Below, in pieces: positions 24,246 to 33,931 of a stretch of DNA of 48,226 nucleotides. The stretch comes from JBOHRE01 sp050732635 (GTDB lineage Bacteria; Gemmatimonadota; Gemmatimonadetes; Longimicrobiales; RSA9), in NCBI GenBank assembly GCA_050732635.1, contig JBOHRE010000013.1, forward strand, positions 1 to 48,226. Direction: 5' to 3'. How positions within the stretch are numbered: position 1 is the stretch's first letter; the number at the start of each line of letters is the position of its first letter. The translations under genes and the position numbers were made by a program. The notes beneath the pieces were generated by a model that was not told the DNA's origin, made no database searches, and worked only from the letters and a program-made list of their open reading frames with translations.

Positions 24246-26756
24246 TCATTCCACGCGCAGCGCGTCGACCGGGTCGATCCGCGCCGCGCGCCGCGCCGGA
24301 ATCCATGCGGCCACTGCGGCGACCGCTGACAGTAGCACGGCCCCTCCAAGATACGCGGCCGGATGGGTCGGCTGCACGCCGTACAGCATGCCGGCAAGCA
24401 GGCGCGTGAGCGCGACCGCGGCGAGGACACCGAGCGCGAGCCCGAGCGCCGCGAGCCTGATCGAGCCGGTCACGACCAGCCGCTCGACCTGCGTCGGCCG
24501 CGCGCCCAGCGCCATGCGCACACCGATCTCGTTCGTGCGCCGGGTCACGAGGTACGAGATCACGCCGTACAGACCGATCGCGGCGAGCAGCAGTGCGAGC
24601 GAGCCCGCAATCGCGATGAGCGCCATCATGAACGAGAGCCGGGCCATCGAGCGATCGACGATGGTCTGCATCTCCTGCGCATACGCCACGGGAATGGACG
24701 GATCGACCTGCTGGATCGCGCGTTGAATGCCTTCCACCATTGCGATCGGGCTGGCGGCCGACGTGCGTGCCGTGAGCCACATTGGATTCGGCCACCAGCC
24801 GGTTGTCTCCGGCCGTCGCACCACCGGATAGTAGATCGCGACCGCCGACTCCTCGAGCACCGAGCTGGAGTAAACGTCGCCGACGACGCCGACCACGCGG
24901 TAGAAGCCCTGAGTCGTCATGCCATTGGGCGCGACGCCCTTCCCGATAGGATCCTCGCCCGGCCAGAACCGGGCCGCGAACGCCCTGCTCACGATCACGG
25001 CGCCGCGCGCCGGCTCGTGATTGTCCGCGTCGGCGAACAGTCGGCCCTGCACGAGCGGAATGCCCAGCGCCTCGAAGTAGCCGGGCGACGTCGATACCTG
25101 GCCCGCGCACGTGGTCAGCTCGGCTTGGCTCAGCCGCTCGTAAACACGCTGGTCCTCGAAACCCTGCACCGTGCAGCCGTAGCCATCGTTGAATGGCAGC
25201 TCCTGCGCGAAGCCGGCCGCAGCCACACCCGGTACTGCGCGGATCCGCTGCAGCGCAGCGTCGTAAAAGGCCCACATCCCGGGGATCTCATCATAACGCG
25301 CGAACGGCAGATACACCTGCATGGCGACGACGCCCTCCGGTCGGATACCGGGATCGACCGCACGGAGGCGGCGGAAGCTCTCGATCAGCAGCCCGGCGGC
25401 GACCAGGAGCACGAGCGCGAGCGCAACCTGCCCGACCACGAGCCCCGAGCGCGCGCGCTGCCGTTGGCGACCGGCCGTCGCGCGGCGCCCGCCCTCCGCC
25501 AGCTCGCCAGCCTCGGCCGCGCCCCCGTAGCGCAACGCAGGCAGCAGCCCGAGCACGAGCGCAATCACGAGCACAAGCCCGAACGCGAACGCGCCCACGC
25601 TGCCATCCGGGCGCACGCCCTGCAGCCGCGGCACACCGTCCGGCGCGAGCGTCACCAGCCAATCCACGCCCCAGAATGCGAAGAGCAGCGCAAGCACGCC
25701 GGCCGACAGCGCCAGCACCAGGGTCTCGGCCAGGAAGTGCCGCACGATCGCGACCCTGCCGGCGCCGAGCGCCGATCGGATCGCGACTTCCTGACGACGC
25801 GCCTCGATGCGCACGAGGAACAGATTCGCGACGTTCGCGCAGGCGATCAGCAGCACGAGCCCGACCGCGCCGAAGAGGATCCACAGATGAGATGAGATCT
25901 CGCCGACCGCGTATTCCTTGAGCGAGTACACGCGCGTCGCAAAGCCGCCACTCTCGATCGCCCCGCGTTCGCCAGCATAGACGCTCGGCACGGCGTCCGG
26001 CAGTCTCGCGGTCAATCGCTCGAATTCCGCCTGCGCGGCTTCGACGGTCACACCCGGCTGAAGTCGGGCGATCGTGCGGAACTGCGTGTGCGCGTGCATG
26101 AACGGACCCGCCGGGTTCAACCGAAGCGGCAGCCACAGGTCGGTCCCCACGAGCTGCGCGGGCACACCCAGCTCCGGCGGCAGCTCGACGCCACGCTCCA
26201 TGACGCCGATGATCTCGGCCGGCTGCTCGTTGATGTCGAGGACCTCGCCGATCACGGCTGGATTAGCGCCGAACTGGCGCTGCCAGAAGCCGTACGATAG
26301 CACCACGACGCGTGGCGCTCCGGGACCGTCATCCTGATCGTCGATCAGCCGACCCACGGCCGCCCGCGCCCCCAGCAGCCGCAGCGTGCTGGCGGTCAGC
26401 ACTGCAATACGCGCGCGTTCCGGCCCCTCCGGCCCGAGCACGTTCGCGCCGCCGGCACCATACCCGCCCAGCGTCTCGACGCTGCGCGCCTCGGCGCGGA
26501 AGAACCACCAGGCGCCTTCCGAGACATCCCACTCGACGTCCGGACCCACACTGGGCACCGCGCTCTTCAGCCGCACCAGCCGCTCCGCCTGCGGGTACGG
26601 CAGCGGATCCAGAACGACCCGCTCCAGGATCGCGTACATCGACGTGGTGGCGGCGATCCCCAATGCCAGCGTGAGCACCGCCACGGCCGCATAGCCCGGC
26701 GCGCGCAGCAACGCGCGTACGGCCACCCTCGACTCACGGATCAGCTCGAGCAGCAT
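24246..26756 (-). CDS. ADOP-family duplicated ABC permease (third in order)
   Basis: 836 residues from ATG 26756, chosen because it gives MLLELIRESRVAVRALLRAPGY, the usual beginning of the family; GTG 26783 is further upstream. Layout is a membrane segment, a periplasmic MacB-PCD domain, a three-helix FtsX domain (around IACANVANLFLVRIEARRQE), then the same again, ending with the FtsX helices and IPARRAARIDPVDALRVE. The doubled architecture marks the acidobacterial duplicated orphan permease family, so a single chain may act like a MacB dimer. The permease gene upstream ends 30 bases before this start. Confidence 0.9.
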   Translation of the reverse strand: MLLELIRESRVAVRALLRAPGYAAVAVLTLALGIAATTSMYAILERVVLDPLPYPQAERLVRLKSAVPSVGPDVEWDVSEGAWWFFRAEARSVETLGGYGAGGANVLGPEGPERARIAVLTASTLRLLGARAAVGRLIDDQDDGPGAPRVVVLSYGFWQRQFGANPAVIGEVLDINEQPAEIIGVMERGVELPPELGVPAQLVGTDLWLPLRLNPAGPFMHAHTQFRTIARLQPGVTVEAAQAEFERLTARLPDAVPSVYAGERGAIESGGFATRVYSLKEYAVGEISSHLWILFGAVGLVLLIACANVANLFLVRIEARRQEVAIRSALGAGRVAIVRHFLAETLVLALSAGVLALLFAFWGVDWLVTLAPDGVPRLQGVRPDGSVGAFAFGLVLVIALVLGLLPALRYGGAAEAGELAEGGRRATAGRQRQRARSGLVVGQVALALVLLVAAGLLIESFRRLRAVDPGIRPEGVVAMQVYLPFARYDEIPGMWAFYDAALQRIRAVPGVAAAGFAQELPFNDGYGCTVQGFEDQRVYERLSQAELTTCAGQVSTSPGYFEALGIPLVQGRLFADADNHEPARGAVIVSRAFAARFWPGEDPIGKGVAPNGMTTQGFYRVVGVVGDVYSSSVLEESAVAIYYPVVRRPETTGWWPNPMWLTARTSAASPIAMVEGIQRAIQQVDPSIPVAYAQEMQTIVDRSMARLSFMMALIAIAGSLALLLAAIGLYGVISYLVTRRTNEIGVRMALGARPTQVERLVVTGSIRLAALGLALGVLAAVALTRLLAGMLYGVQPTHPAAYLGGAVLLSAVAAVAAWIPARRAARIDPVDALRVE

Positions 26757-26786
26757 CTGACGTCGTTCCCTCCTCTCCTGCACGCG

Positions 26787-29228
26787 TTACTCGGATCGGA
26801 TGGCGCGAACCGGATCCACCAAGGCCGCGCGACGCGCCGGAAGCAGCGCCGCTCCGAGCGCGCTGACCGTGAGCACCAGCGGCACCACGATGAAGGTGAC
26901 GGGATCCGTCGGACTGACACGGTACAACAGGTCGCCGAGCAGCCGCGTCACGCCGGCCGCCGACACGAGTCCGACCGAGATGCCCGCAGCGACGATCACC
27001 AAGCCCTGTCGGAGAATCAGCACGATGAGATCCCAACGCCGTGCGCCCAGTGCCGCGCGCACGCCCATTTCCGGAGTCCGCTGCGCGACAGAGTAGGATA
27101 GTGCGCCAAAGAGCCCGACCCCGGCCAGCACCAGGCCGAGCACGCCGAAGCTGCCGACGAGCCCTGCCGCCAATCGCTGCGCGAACAGCGAGGCTCCCAA
27201 CACGTCTTCGATCGGCTGCACGGAGATCGGCGGCACGTTCGGATCCAGGGCGCGCAGCTCGCGGCGTACGCCCGCGAGCACGGGCCCGAAATCCCCGCCG
27301 CGCGTCCGTACGTGCAGCCACATCGACGCCGCGTAGGACTGGCCGAACGGACGATACGCGTACAACCTCGGCTCCTCACCATACTCCTCGTATACGCCCG
27401 CCGGCGCCACGCCAATGATCTCGTAGTCCTCGCCGCCGCTCCGCACGATCTGGCCGACAGCTGATCCGTCCGGCCAGAAGCGCTGGGCGAAGGTTTCGTT
27501 CACGACCAGGACCTTCGCGCGATTCGACCGGTCCGCCGGCGTGAAGTCGCGCCCCGCGATCAGCGGCATGCGCACGGTCTCGAAATAGCCGGGCGTCACG
27601 ATATTGTAGCCGACTTCGAATCCCGCCGTGCCGGGCGGTGGCTCATGGCCCGCAACGCTGATTCGCGTCTGATCCCACGAAAAACCCAGCGGGATCGCCT
27701 GTGCGAGCGCTGCCGACTCCACCCCCGGAAACGCGCGGACGCGCTCCTCGAGCGTCTCGTATAGCGCGCGGCCACGCACTTCGTCGTACCCGTTCAGCCG
27801 CAGATCTAGCTCGACGCCGATCACGTTGGTCGCGTCGAGTCCGAAATCCGTTCGCATTGCTTCGCGCAGCGTGCGCACGAACAGTCCCGTCGCGATCAGC
27901 AGAACCACGGAGATCGCGACCTGCGCGCCGACGAGCGTGCTGCGCAGCCGGTTCCGCGTGCCGCCGGCCGCCGCCGCTTCACGCAGTGCGGCAGACACAC
28001 GCAGCCCTGTCGACTGGAACGCGGGCGCGAGACCGAACAGTACGCCCGTGAGCAGCGAGATGCCGACCGCGAATCCGAGCACCAGCGGCTCGACGCCGAA
28101 CTCGATGCGGAACGATGCCGCGAACGGCGGGCGTATCCGCTCGAGCAGGTCGACTGCCCAATACGCCAGGAGCACGCCGGCACTGCCGCCGACCACGGCG
28201 AGCAGCACGCTCTCGGTGAGCAGCTGCCGGACCAGTCGCGGGCGTCCAGCGCCGATCGCCAGACGGACCGCCACCTCGCGCTTTCGCACGGTCGCCCGCG
28301 CGAGGAGCATCCCGGCAACGTTGACGGCCGCGATCAGCAGCACCAGCAGCGACGTGGTCAAGAGCAGCACCATGAACCCGGCCACGCCTGCGCGGAACAT
28401 GGGCGGAATCGAGCTGAACGGCTCCACCCGCGCGCCGGACGGTTCCTCGCCTTCGAAGTACTCGTGGGCCGCAGCTAGCCTCGATCCGATGGTTGCGATC
28501 GATACCTCCGCCTGCTGAAGTTCGACGCCCCCTCGCAGACGGCCGAACATCTGGAGCCATTGCATGTTGGCGCGTCGATACGGATCGCGGCCGGGATTCA
28601 GCGTGGCGTACAGGCCGAGCGGAAGCCATGCGTCCACATGAGCGCCGATCATGGTGCCGTGAAATCCTCCGGGCGCGACGCCAATGATCGTGAGCGGCTC
28701 GCCATTCACACGGACGGTGGCGCCCACGGCCTCCACCACTCCGCCATAGCTCCGCTGCCACAGCGCGTGACTGATCACCACGACCCGCGGCGCATCACGA
28801 TCGCGCGCCTCCGAGGCGTCGAAGAACCGGCCGATTGCGGGCCGCAGCCCGAGTACGTCGAAGTAGTTGCCGGACACGTCCAGCCCAAGCCCGATCTGGG
28901 CCTCGCCACCCGCGCTCAGCGTGATGTCGCTCAGGTGATGTGCGGCAACACCGCTGAACGCGTCGGCCGCCGCGTAGTCGAGGTAGTCCGGAAGTGAGAT
29001 CGACGCTGTGAGCGATCGATCCTCACGCTGCGTGTGCACACTCACCAGCCCCTCCGGTTCCGGCACTGGGAGCGGCCGCAGCAGTACCGCATAGACGACG
29101 CTGAAGATCGACGTCGTTGCGCCGATGCCGAGCGCGATCGTCAGTGCCGCCACGATGCTGAAGCTGGGATTCCGCTGAAGGCCGCGCGCCGCATAGCGCA
29201 GGTCCTGCAGCAAACCGTCGAAGATCAT
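26787..29228 (-). CDS. ADOP-family duplicated ABC permease (second in order)
   Basis: 813 residues beginning MIFDGLLQDLRYAARGLQRN. Two MacB-PCD/FtsX units are visible, the first FtsX block around LLIAAVNVAGMLLARATVRKR, the second around LAGVGLFGALSYSVAQRTPE, and the C-terminus ends in RRAALVDPVRAIRSE. The second periplasmic domain starts after a RSTLVGAQVAISVVLL membrane segment. Clearly paralogous to its two neighbours but divergent. ATG 29228 lies 36 bases after the stop of the preceding permease gene. No duplication-specific ATPase is fused, so it must borrow one of the two encoded ATPases. Confidence 0.9.
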   Translation of the reverse strand: MIFDGLLQDLRYAARGLQRNPSFSIVAALTIALGIGATTSIFSVVYAVLLRPLPVPEPEGLVSVHTQREDRSLTASISLPDYLDYAAADAFSGVAAHHLSDITLSAGGEAQIGLGLDVSGNYFDVLGLRPAIGRFFDASEARDRDAPRVVVISHALWQRSYGGVVEAVGATVRVNGEPLTIIGVAPGGFHGTMIGAHVDAWLPLGLYATLNPGRDPYRRANMQWLQMFGRLRGGVELQQAEVSIATIGSRLAAAHEYFEGEEPSGARVEPFSSIPPMFRAGVAGFMVLLLTTSLLVLLIAAVNVAGMLLARATVRKREVAVRLAIGAGRPRLVRQLLTESVLLAVVGGSAGVLLAYWAVDLLERIRPPFAASFRIEFGVEPLVLGFAVGISLLTGVLFGLAPAFQSTGLRVSAALREAAAAGGTRNRLRSTLVGAQVAISVVLLIATGLFVRTLREAMRTDFGLDATNVIGVELDLRLNGYDEVRGRALYETLEERVRAFPGVESAALAQAIPLGFSWDQTRISVAGHEPPPGTAGFEVGYNIVTPGYFETVRMPLIAGRDFTPADRSNRAKVLVVNETFAQRFWPDGSAVGQIVRSGGEDYEIIGVAPAGVYEEYGEEPRLYAYRPFGQSYAASMWLHVRTRGGDFGPVLAGVRRELRALDPNVPPISVQPIEDVLGASLFAQRLAAGLVGSFGVLGLVLAGVGLFGALSYSVAQRTPEMGVRAALGARRWDLIVLILRQGLVIVAAGISVGLVSAAGVTRLLGDLLYRVSPTDPVTFIVVPLVLTVSALGAALLPARRAALVDPVRAIRSE

Positions 29229-29264
29229 CGAATCCTCACTCGGACGGGATGGCGCTTGCCGGGC

Positions 29265-31706
29265 TCATTCCGTGCGGAGCGCCGTCAGCGGATCGACTCG
29301 CGTTGCGCGGCGCGCGGGAATCAGGCAGGCGGCGAGTGCCACGAGCGCGAGCACGGCCGGCGCCGTCGCGAACGTGAACGGATCCGTGCTGCTCACACCG
29401 AACAGCAGCGAGCTGAGCAGCCGCGTGCCCAGCAGTGCGCCGCCGATGCCGAGCACCAGGCCGATCGCGGTCAGGGACAATCCATCCCGGAGCACCATGC
29501 CGATCACGTTGCCGGGCTCTGCGCCCATGGCCATGCGAATACCGATCTCCTTGTTGCGCTCCGCGACCGAATAGGACAGCACGCCGTACGTGCCGATGGC
29601 TGCGAGCGCGAGTGCCAGCCCGGCAAAGATGCCGAGCAGCAGCGTGATGAACCGCGGCCGACTCACCGACCCCGCGATCGTCGCTTCCATCGACTGGAGA
29701 TCGGCCAGCGGCAGGGAGCGATCCATGCTCCACACCACCGTTCTGGCTTCTTCGCCCAGTGCCGCCAGGTCGCGCGCCGAGCGGATCACGACGTTCATGC
29801 TGCGGCCACCACCGCCCAGGACCGTGGCCAGCTGAGGATAATGAAAGTAGAGTTCCGTGCCGGTCTGCTCGGCGAGCCCGCTCTGCTTCACGTCGGCGGC
29901 AACGCCCACGATCGTCATCCACGGCTCGACCCAGCTCGGCCGGATACGCCGACCGATCGGGTTCTCGCCAGCGTAGAAGACACTGGCAAGACGTTCGTTG
30001 ATGACCGCGACGGGCGTCGCAGCGGCATCGTCCGAGCTCTGAAAGCCCCGCCCGGCGACGATCGGGATGCGCATGGTCTCGAAGTATTCCCCGCCGACCA
30101 CCTGATAGTAGTCGACGTTCTGCGCTGGGCCATCCGGCGTCGGTGCAATGCCCTCGAATTCGGTGTCGTTGGCGTTGACGTCACGCACTGGCGGCAGCCC
30201 GTTGACGACGGCGGCGTTCGCGACGCCCGGCAGCGATTCGAGCCGCTCGATGAGTCCCTCGAAGAAGGCCGTCTGGTTCGCCGGCTCCGGATACGTGCTC
30301 GGCGGCAGATAGAGACCGAAGCTCAGCATGCCATCCGGCTCGAAGCCCGGATCGACCCGCTGCAGCGCATCGAAGCTGCGCAGCAGGAGGCCGGATCCGA
30401 TGACGAGCACAACGGCCAGCGCGACTTCGGCGGTGACCAGCAGGCGGCGCACCCGCGAACGCCCGCCGGCCGATCCCGAACGTTGTCCGCGCTCGCGCAG
30501 CGCCGTGCCCAGTCGGCGATCCGATACATGCAGCAGTGGCGCCAGGCCGAACGCGATGCCGGTGAGCACACACAAGCCGAGCGTGAAGACCAATACGGTC
30601 GAGTCCAGCTCGAGCGCCGATGTGCGCGGCAGGCTCTCCGGATTGGTCGCGACCAGGGCATGCAGGCCCCAGTTGCCGAGCAACAGTCCAAGCGCGCCGC
30701 CGGCCAGCGTCAGCACCAGGCTCTCCGTCATGAACTGCCGGATCAACCGTGCTCGGCCGGCGCCGAGCGAGGCGCGAACCGCGATCTCGTTGCGGCGAGT
30801 CTCGGATCGGGCCAGCAGCAGGTTGGCGACGTTCGCGCAGGCGATCAGCAGCACCAGCGCGACCGCGCCGAGCAGGATCAGCAACGCGGGCCGCACCTCG
30901 CCGACCGTCTGCTCACTCAGGCTCTCCACGACGATGCGGTGAGTCGAGTCGTTCGGTGCATGAGTCCCGCCGGCCAGCTCGTCCCAGCGGCTCAGCAGTC
31001 CCTGCACTTCGCTGCGCGCCTGCTCCAGGCTGGTCCCGGGCGCCAGCCGGCCGATCAGGTTCAGGTAGTGCGAGCCGCGGTTCGTCGGATTCGGCGGCAG
31101 GCCGAGCGGTAGCCAGACGTCGATACCCGCATCCTCCAGGTCGAAGCGCTCGGGCATGATGCCGACGATCGTCCGCTGCGTGCCATTGACGTCGAGACTG
31201 CGACCGACCACAGCCGCATCGGCGCCGAACGCCGAGCGCCACAACCGCTCCGAGATCAGCAGCACGGCATCGGCGCCTTCGGCGTCCTCCTCGCGCGTGT
31301 AGGTGCGCCCGAGCAGCGGTGAAACCCCGAGCGTCGAGAGCAGCTCCGCGCTCGCGATCGCCGAGGTCACTCGCAGCGGGCTGTCGGTGCCCGACAGGCT
31401 CACCGTGCCGGTGCGCCAGGCGCCGATATCGGCGAACGACCGGATGTGCTCCTGGAGATCGCGATACTCGGGCGGCGAGATCCAGAACTCGTCGAAGCCG
31501 AGCGTCGGAAACTGACTGTGGATGTAGACCAGCCGCTCGGGATCACGATAGTCCAGCGGCCGCAACAGCACGGTGTTGATCACGGTGAAGATGGCGCTGT
31601 TCGCGCCGATGCCGAGCGCCAGTGTCAGAACGACGATGACGGCGAAGCCAGGCGCTTTCGTCAGCGACCGGAGCGCGTAGCGCAGATCCTGCCGCAGAGC
31701 TTCCAT
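29265..31706 (-). CDS. ADOP-family duplicated ABC permease (first in order)
   Basis: 813 residues from ATG 31706 (MEALRQDLRYALRSLTKAPG); the frame is open to 31772 but only the shorter start aligns with the family. Features are a first membrane segment, MacB-PCD domain, FtsX domain (ACANVANLLLARSETRRNE), a linker helix (RVRRLLVTAEVALAVVLV), a second MacB-PCD domain, and a final FtsX domain ending RRATRVDPLTALRTE. It is separated from the first ATPase gene by 147 bases holding a stem-loop. Likely role is substrate export with the adaptor and TolC-like protein encoded upstream. Confidence 0.9.
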   Translation of the reverse strand: MEALRQDLRYALRSLTKAPGFAVIVVLTLALGIGANSAIFTVINTVLLRPLDYRDPERLVYIHSQFPTLGFDEFWISPPEYRDLQEHIRSFADIGAWRTGTVSLSGTDSPLRVTSAIASAELLSTLGVSPLLGRTYTREEDAEGADAVLLISERLWRSAFGADAAVVGRSLDVNGTQRTIVGIMPERFDLEDAGIDVWLPLGLPPNPTNRGSHYLNLIGRLAPGTSLEQARSEVQGLLSRWDELAGGTHAPNDSTHRIVVESLSEQTVGEVRPALLILLGAVALVLLIACANVANLLLARSETRRNEIAVRASLGAGRARLIRQFMTESLVLTLAGGALGLLLGNWGLHALVATNPESLPRTSALELDSTVLVFTLGLCVLTGIAFGLAPLLHVSDRRLGTALRERGQRSGSAGGRSRVRRLLVTAEVALAVVLVIGSGLLLRSFDALQRVDPGFEPDGMLSFGLYLPPSTYPEPANQTAFFEGLIERLESLPGVANAAVVNGLPPVRDVNANDTEFEGIAPTPDGPAQNVDYYQVVGGEYFETMRIPIVAGRGFQSSDDAAATPVAVINERLASVFYAGENPIGRRIRPSWVEPWMTIVGVAADVKQSGLAEQTGTELYFHYPQLATVLGGGGRSMNVVIRSARDLAALGEEARTVVWSMDRSLPLADLQSMEATIAGSVSRPRFITLLLGIFAGLALALAAIGTYGVLSYSVAERNKEIGIRMAMGAEPGNVIGMVLRDGLSLTAIGLVLGIGGALLGTRLLSSLLFGVSSTDPFTFATAPAVLALVALAACLIPARRATRVDPLTALRTE

Positions 31707-31756
31707 GAGTAGGGGGTGACTCCCGGGAGAGGGGACGACGGCAGAAAGCTGAGCGC

Positions 31757-31795
31757 CCGACCCACCAGGCAACGCTGCCGGCCCTCACGGGTCGG
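31757..31795 (-). other. Stem-loop in the ATPase-permease gap
   Basis: Perfect seven-base arms (31757-31763 with 31789-31795) enclose a smaller GGC-GCC stem, in the 147-base gap between the first ATPase and the first permease. It could adjust relative expression by partial termination or processing. Confidence 0.35.
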
Positions 31796-31853
31796 ACGCC
31801 CAGCCTGCTCGTAACGACGACTTGCGTACCGCCGCGCCGCCCGGCGCGACCCG

Positions 31854-32597
31854 TCAATGCACGTCGAAGCCGCTCTCCTCGAGCTCCTCGGTGGCGTGCG
31901 GCTGCTGCGCCTCGTCGCGCACGATCTGACCGTCGAACAGATGCACCGTGCGTTCGGCGTACTTGGCGTAGCGCGGGTCGTGCGTCACCATGCAGATCGT
32001 GGCACCATCGCGGTGCAGCTCGCGCATCAGGTCCATGACCGCCTCGCCGTTCTTCGAGTCCAGGTTACCGGTCGGCTCGTCGGCGAGCAGGATCGAGGGG
32101 CGGCCGACGATCGCACGCGCGACCGCCACGCGCTGCTGCTGGCCACCCGAGAGCTGTGAGGGGTAGTGCTTCATCCGGTGCGACATGCCGACACGCTCGA
32201 GCGCTTCCTGCACCCGCTTCTTGCGCTCGCTGCCCGACATGCCGCGGTAGGTCAGTGGCAGCTCGACGTTCTCGTAGACCGTCAGATCGCCGATCAGGTT
32301 GAACGCCTGGAAGATGAAGCCGATCTCGCGGTTGCGGATGCGTGCCCGATCGGAGGCGGACAGGTCCGCCGTTTCGTGACTGTTCAACACGTACTCACCG
32401 TCCGTCGGCGTGTCGAGCAACCCCAGGATCGACAGCAGCGTCGTCTTGCCGCATCCCGAAGGGCCGGCAATCGACAGGTATTCGCCACGCCGGATCTCGA
32501 GGTGGATGCTCGACAGCGCGTGCGTCTCGACCTCATCCGTAAAGAAGACCTTCTTCACGCCGTCGAGCCTGATCAGCGGCTCCTGCACCGATGCCAT
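31854..32597 (-). CDS. ABC transporter ATP-binding protein (MacB/LolD type), first ATPase
   Basis: 247 residues from ATG 32597, which has AGGAGAG six bases upstream; the open frame continues to 32675 but overlaps the adaptor gene. Walker A is GPSGCGKTT, the signature LSGGQQQRVAVARA, Walker B ILLADEP, the D-loop GNLDS and the H-loop MVTHD are all canonical. A C-terminal tail of about 20 residues is rich in E and Q. It is the closer match of the two ATPases to MacB/LolD and sits between the adaptor and the three permeases. Confidence 0.95.
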   Translation of the reverse strand: MASVQEPLIRLDGVKKVFFTDEVETHALSSIHLEIRRGEYLSIAGPSGCGKTTLLSILGLLDTPTDGEYVLNSHETADLSASDRARIRNREIGFIFQAFNLIGDLTVYENVELPLTYRGMSGSERKKRVQEALERVGMSHRMKHYPSQLSGGQQQRVAVARAIVGRPSILLADEPTGNLDSKNGEAVMDLMRELHRDGATICMVTHDPRYAKYAERTVHLFDGQIVRDEAQQPHATEELEESGFDVH

Positions 32598-32641
32598 AGT
32601 GTCTCTCCTGGATTGTTGAAGCCCGATGCTTCGCCCCGAGC

Positions 32642-33886
32642 CTAGCGGAGCCGCACCCGATCCACGTGGTCCCACGCGGACATGTCCGACAGGATCACCA
32701 CATCGCCCGGCGCCAGGCCATTGACCACCTCGATGGTGTTCACCGAGCTGCGCCCGAGCCGCACGTTCACGCGAATCGCCGCCGTGCCGTTCTCGACCAG
32801 CTTGAACAGACCGACCGTACTGTTGGCCTGGCCATAGGCCGGACGGCCGACGTAATTCACGTCCTCCAGCCGTTCGATCTCGATCGTGCCGTCGACGCTC
32901 AGGTCCGGCCGTGAACCCGGCGGCAGGTCACCGTCGATGCGGACGTCGACCTGAACGGTGCCGTTCTGGACCGACGGGTCCATACGCACGACGGTGCCTT
33001 CGACCACGCCGTTCCGCGTATCGATCGACGCGCGCTGACCGAGCTGTACCTCCGGCGCCTGTGTTTCCGGTACGCGGATCACGGCCTTCAGTCGGCCAGG
33101 CTCGACAATACGGGCGAGCACGATCCCCGGTGTTACCCACTGGCCGACCTCCATGGGAAGGTCCTGGAGCACGCCCTCGGCGCCCGCGCGTACGACCATG
33201 GACCCGACCTGATCGCGGCGAAACGCGACGATGCTGTGGAGACGCTCGATCTGTGCTTGCTGAACCGCGAGCTGCGCCTGCATGGCCTCCGTCATGACGC
33301 GCAGCCGATCCTGCTCCACCTCGTAGCGCGTAGCCAGTTCCTCCGCTCGCTCCTCAGCCGTTTTGACATCGTTCGCAGCCACAAGGTTGCGTTGCTGCAG
33401 CTCGCGGTTCGTCTGCAGCGTGCGGTTCGCTTCCTGAAGCTGCTGGTACGCCGAGGCGACCACTGCGCGCTGGTTCAGCCGCTGCGCTTCCAGCGTCGCG
33501 CGCAGATTCACCAGCTCCGACTGGGCCTGCGTGAGCTGTCGCTGCGCCTCGAGCAGCTCGAGCTGCACATCCGGGTTGCTCATCTCCAACAGCACGGTGG
33601 TCGGCTCGACGGGCGTGCCCGGTTCGAGGTTCACGCGCTCCACGCGTCCCGCCGTCACCGCCGAGATCCAGCGGATCCGCTCGGGAACCAGCGTCCCCGG
33701 TCCGCGCACCTGCCGCACCATCGTTCCCTCGCGTACCGTGTCCCGCCACACCGTGGCGCCATCCACGGTCGGTGCCGCCGGCTCCAGCCGCGAGATGCCG
33801 ACCGTCACCAGCGCCACGACCGCGACTCCGAGGCCGATGTACACGTAGCGCTTGTGATTCTTCTTCTTCTCGCGTCGGATATCCAC
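32642..33886 (-). CDS. Periplasmic adaptor (MacA/HlyD family)
   Basis: 414 residues. A lysine-rich cytoplasmic start precedes one membrane span (about 15-31). The lipoyl-like half motifs flank a long alpha-helical hairpin (about residues 105-215, rich in Q, L, E and A with heptad character). Beta-barrel and membrane-proximal domains follow (about 220-414). The protein bridges inner-membrane permeases and the outer-membrane channel in tripartite efflux. It lies 45 bases downstream of the TolC-like gene and 44 bases upstream of the first ATPase, so the three are surely in one operon. Confidence 0.92.
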   Translation of the reverse strand: MDIRREKKKNHKRYVYIGLGVAVVALVTVGISRLEPAAPTVDGATVWRDTVREGTMVRQVRGPGTLVPERIRWISAVTAGRVERVNLEPGTPVEPTTVLLEMSNPDVQLELLEAQRQLTQAQSELVNLRATLEAQRLNQRAVVASAYQQLQEANRTLQTNRELQQRNLVAANDVKTAEERAEELATRYEVEQDRLRVMTEAMQAQLAVQQAQIERLHSIVAFRRDQVGSMVVRAGAEGVLQDLPMEVGQWVTPGIVLARIVEPGRLKAVIRVPETQAPEVQLGQRASIDTRNGVVEGTVVRMDPSVQNGTVQVDVRIDGDLPPGSRPDLSVDGTIEIERLEDVNYVGRPAYGQANSTVGLFKLVENGTAAIRVNVRLGRSSVNTIEVVNGLAPGDVVILSDMSAWDHVDRVRLR

Positions 33887-33931
33887 GTTAGCCGCCGTTC
33901 CTCATGAGTCGTTCGTCGTCGCGCGCGCCAG

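Noticed and set aside
29034..31112. 692-residue plus-strand frame opposite the ADOP permeases
   Set aside because: Shadow frame, His/Arg/Gln-rich with no family features.
24246..31706. Three adjacent permease genes as a recent assembly duplication
   Set aside because: The three proteins differ strongly in sequence and each has its own start and spacing; they are old paralogues.
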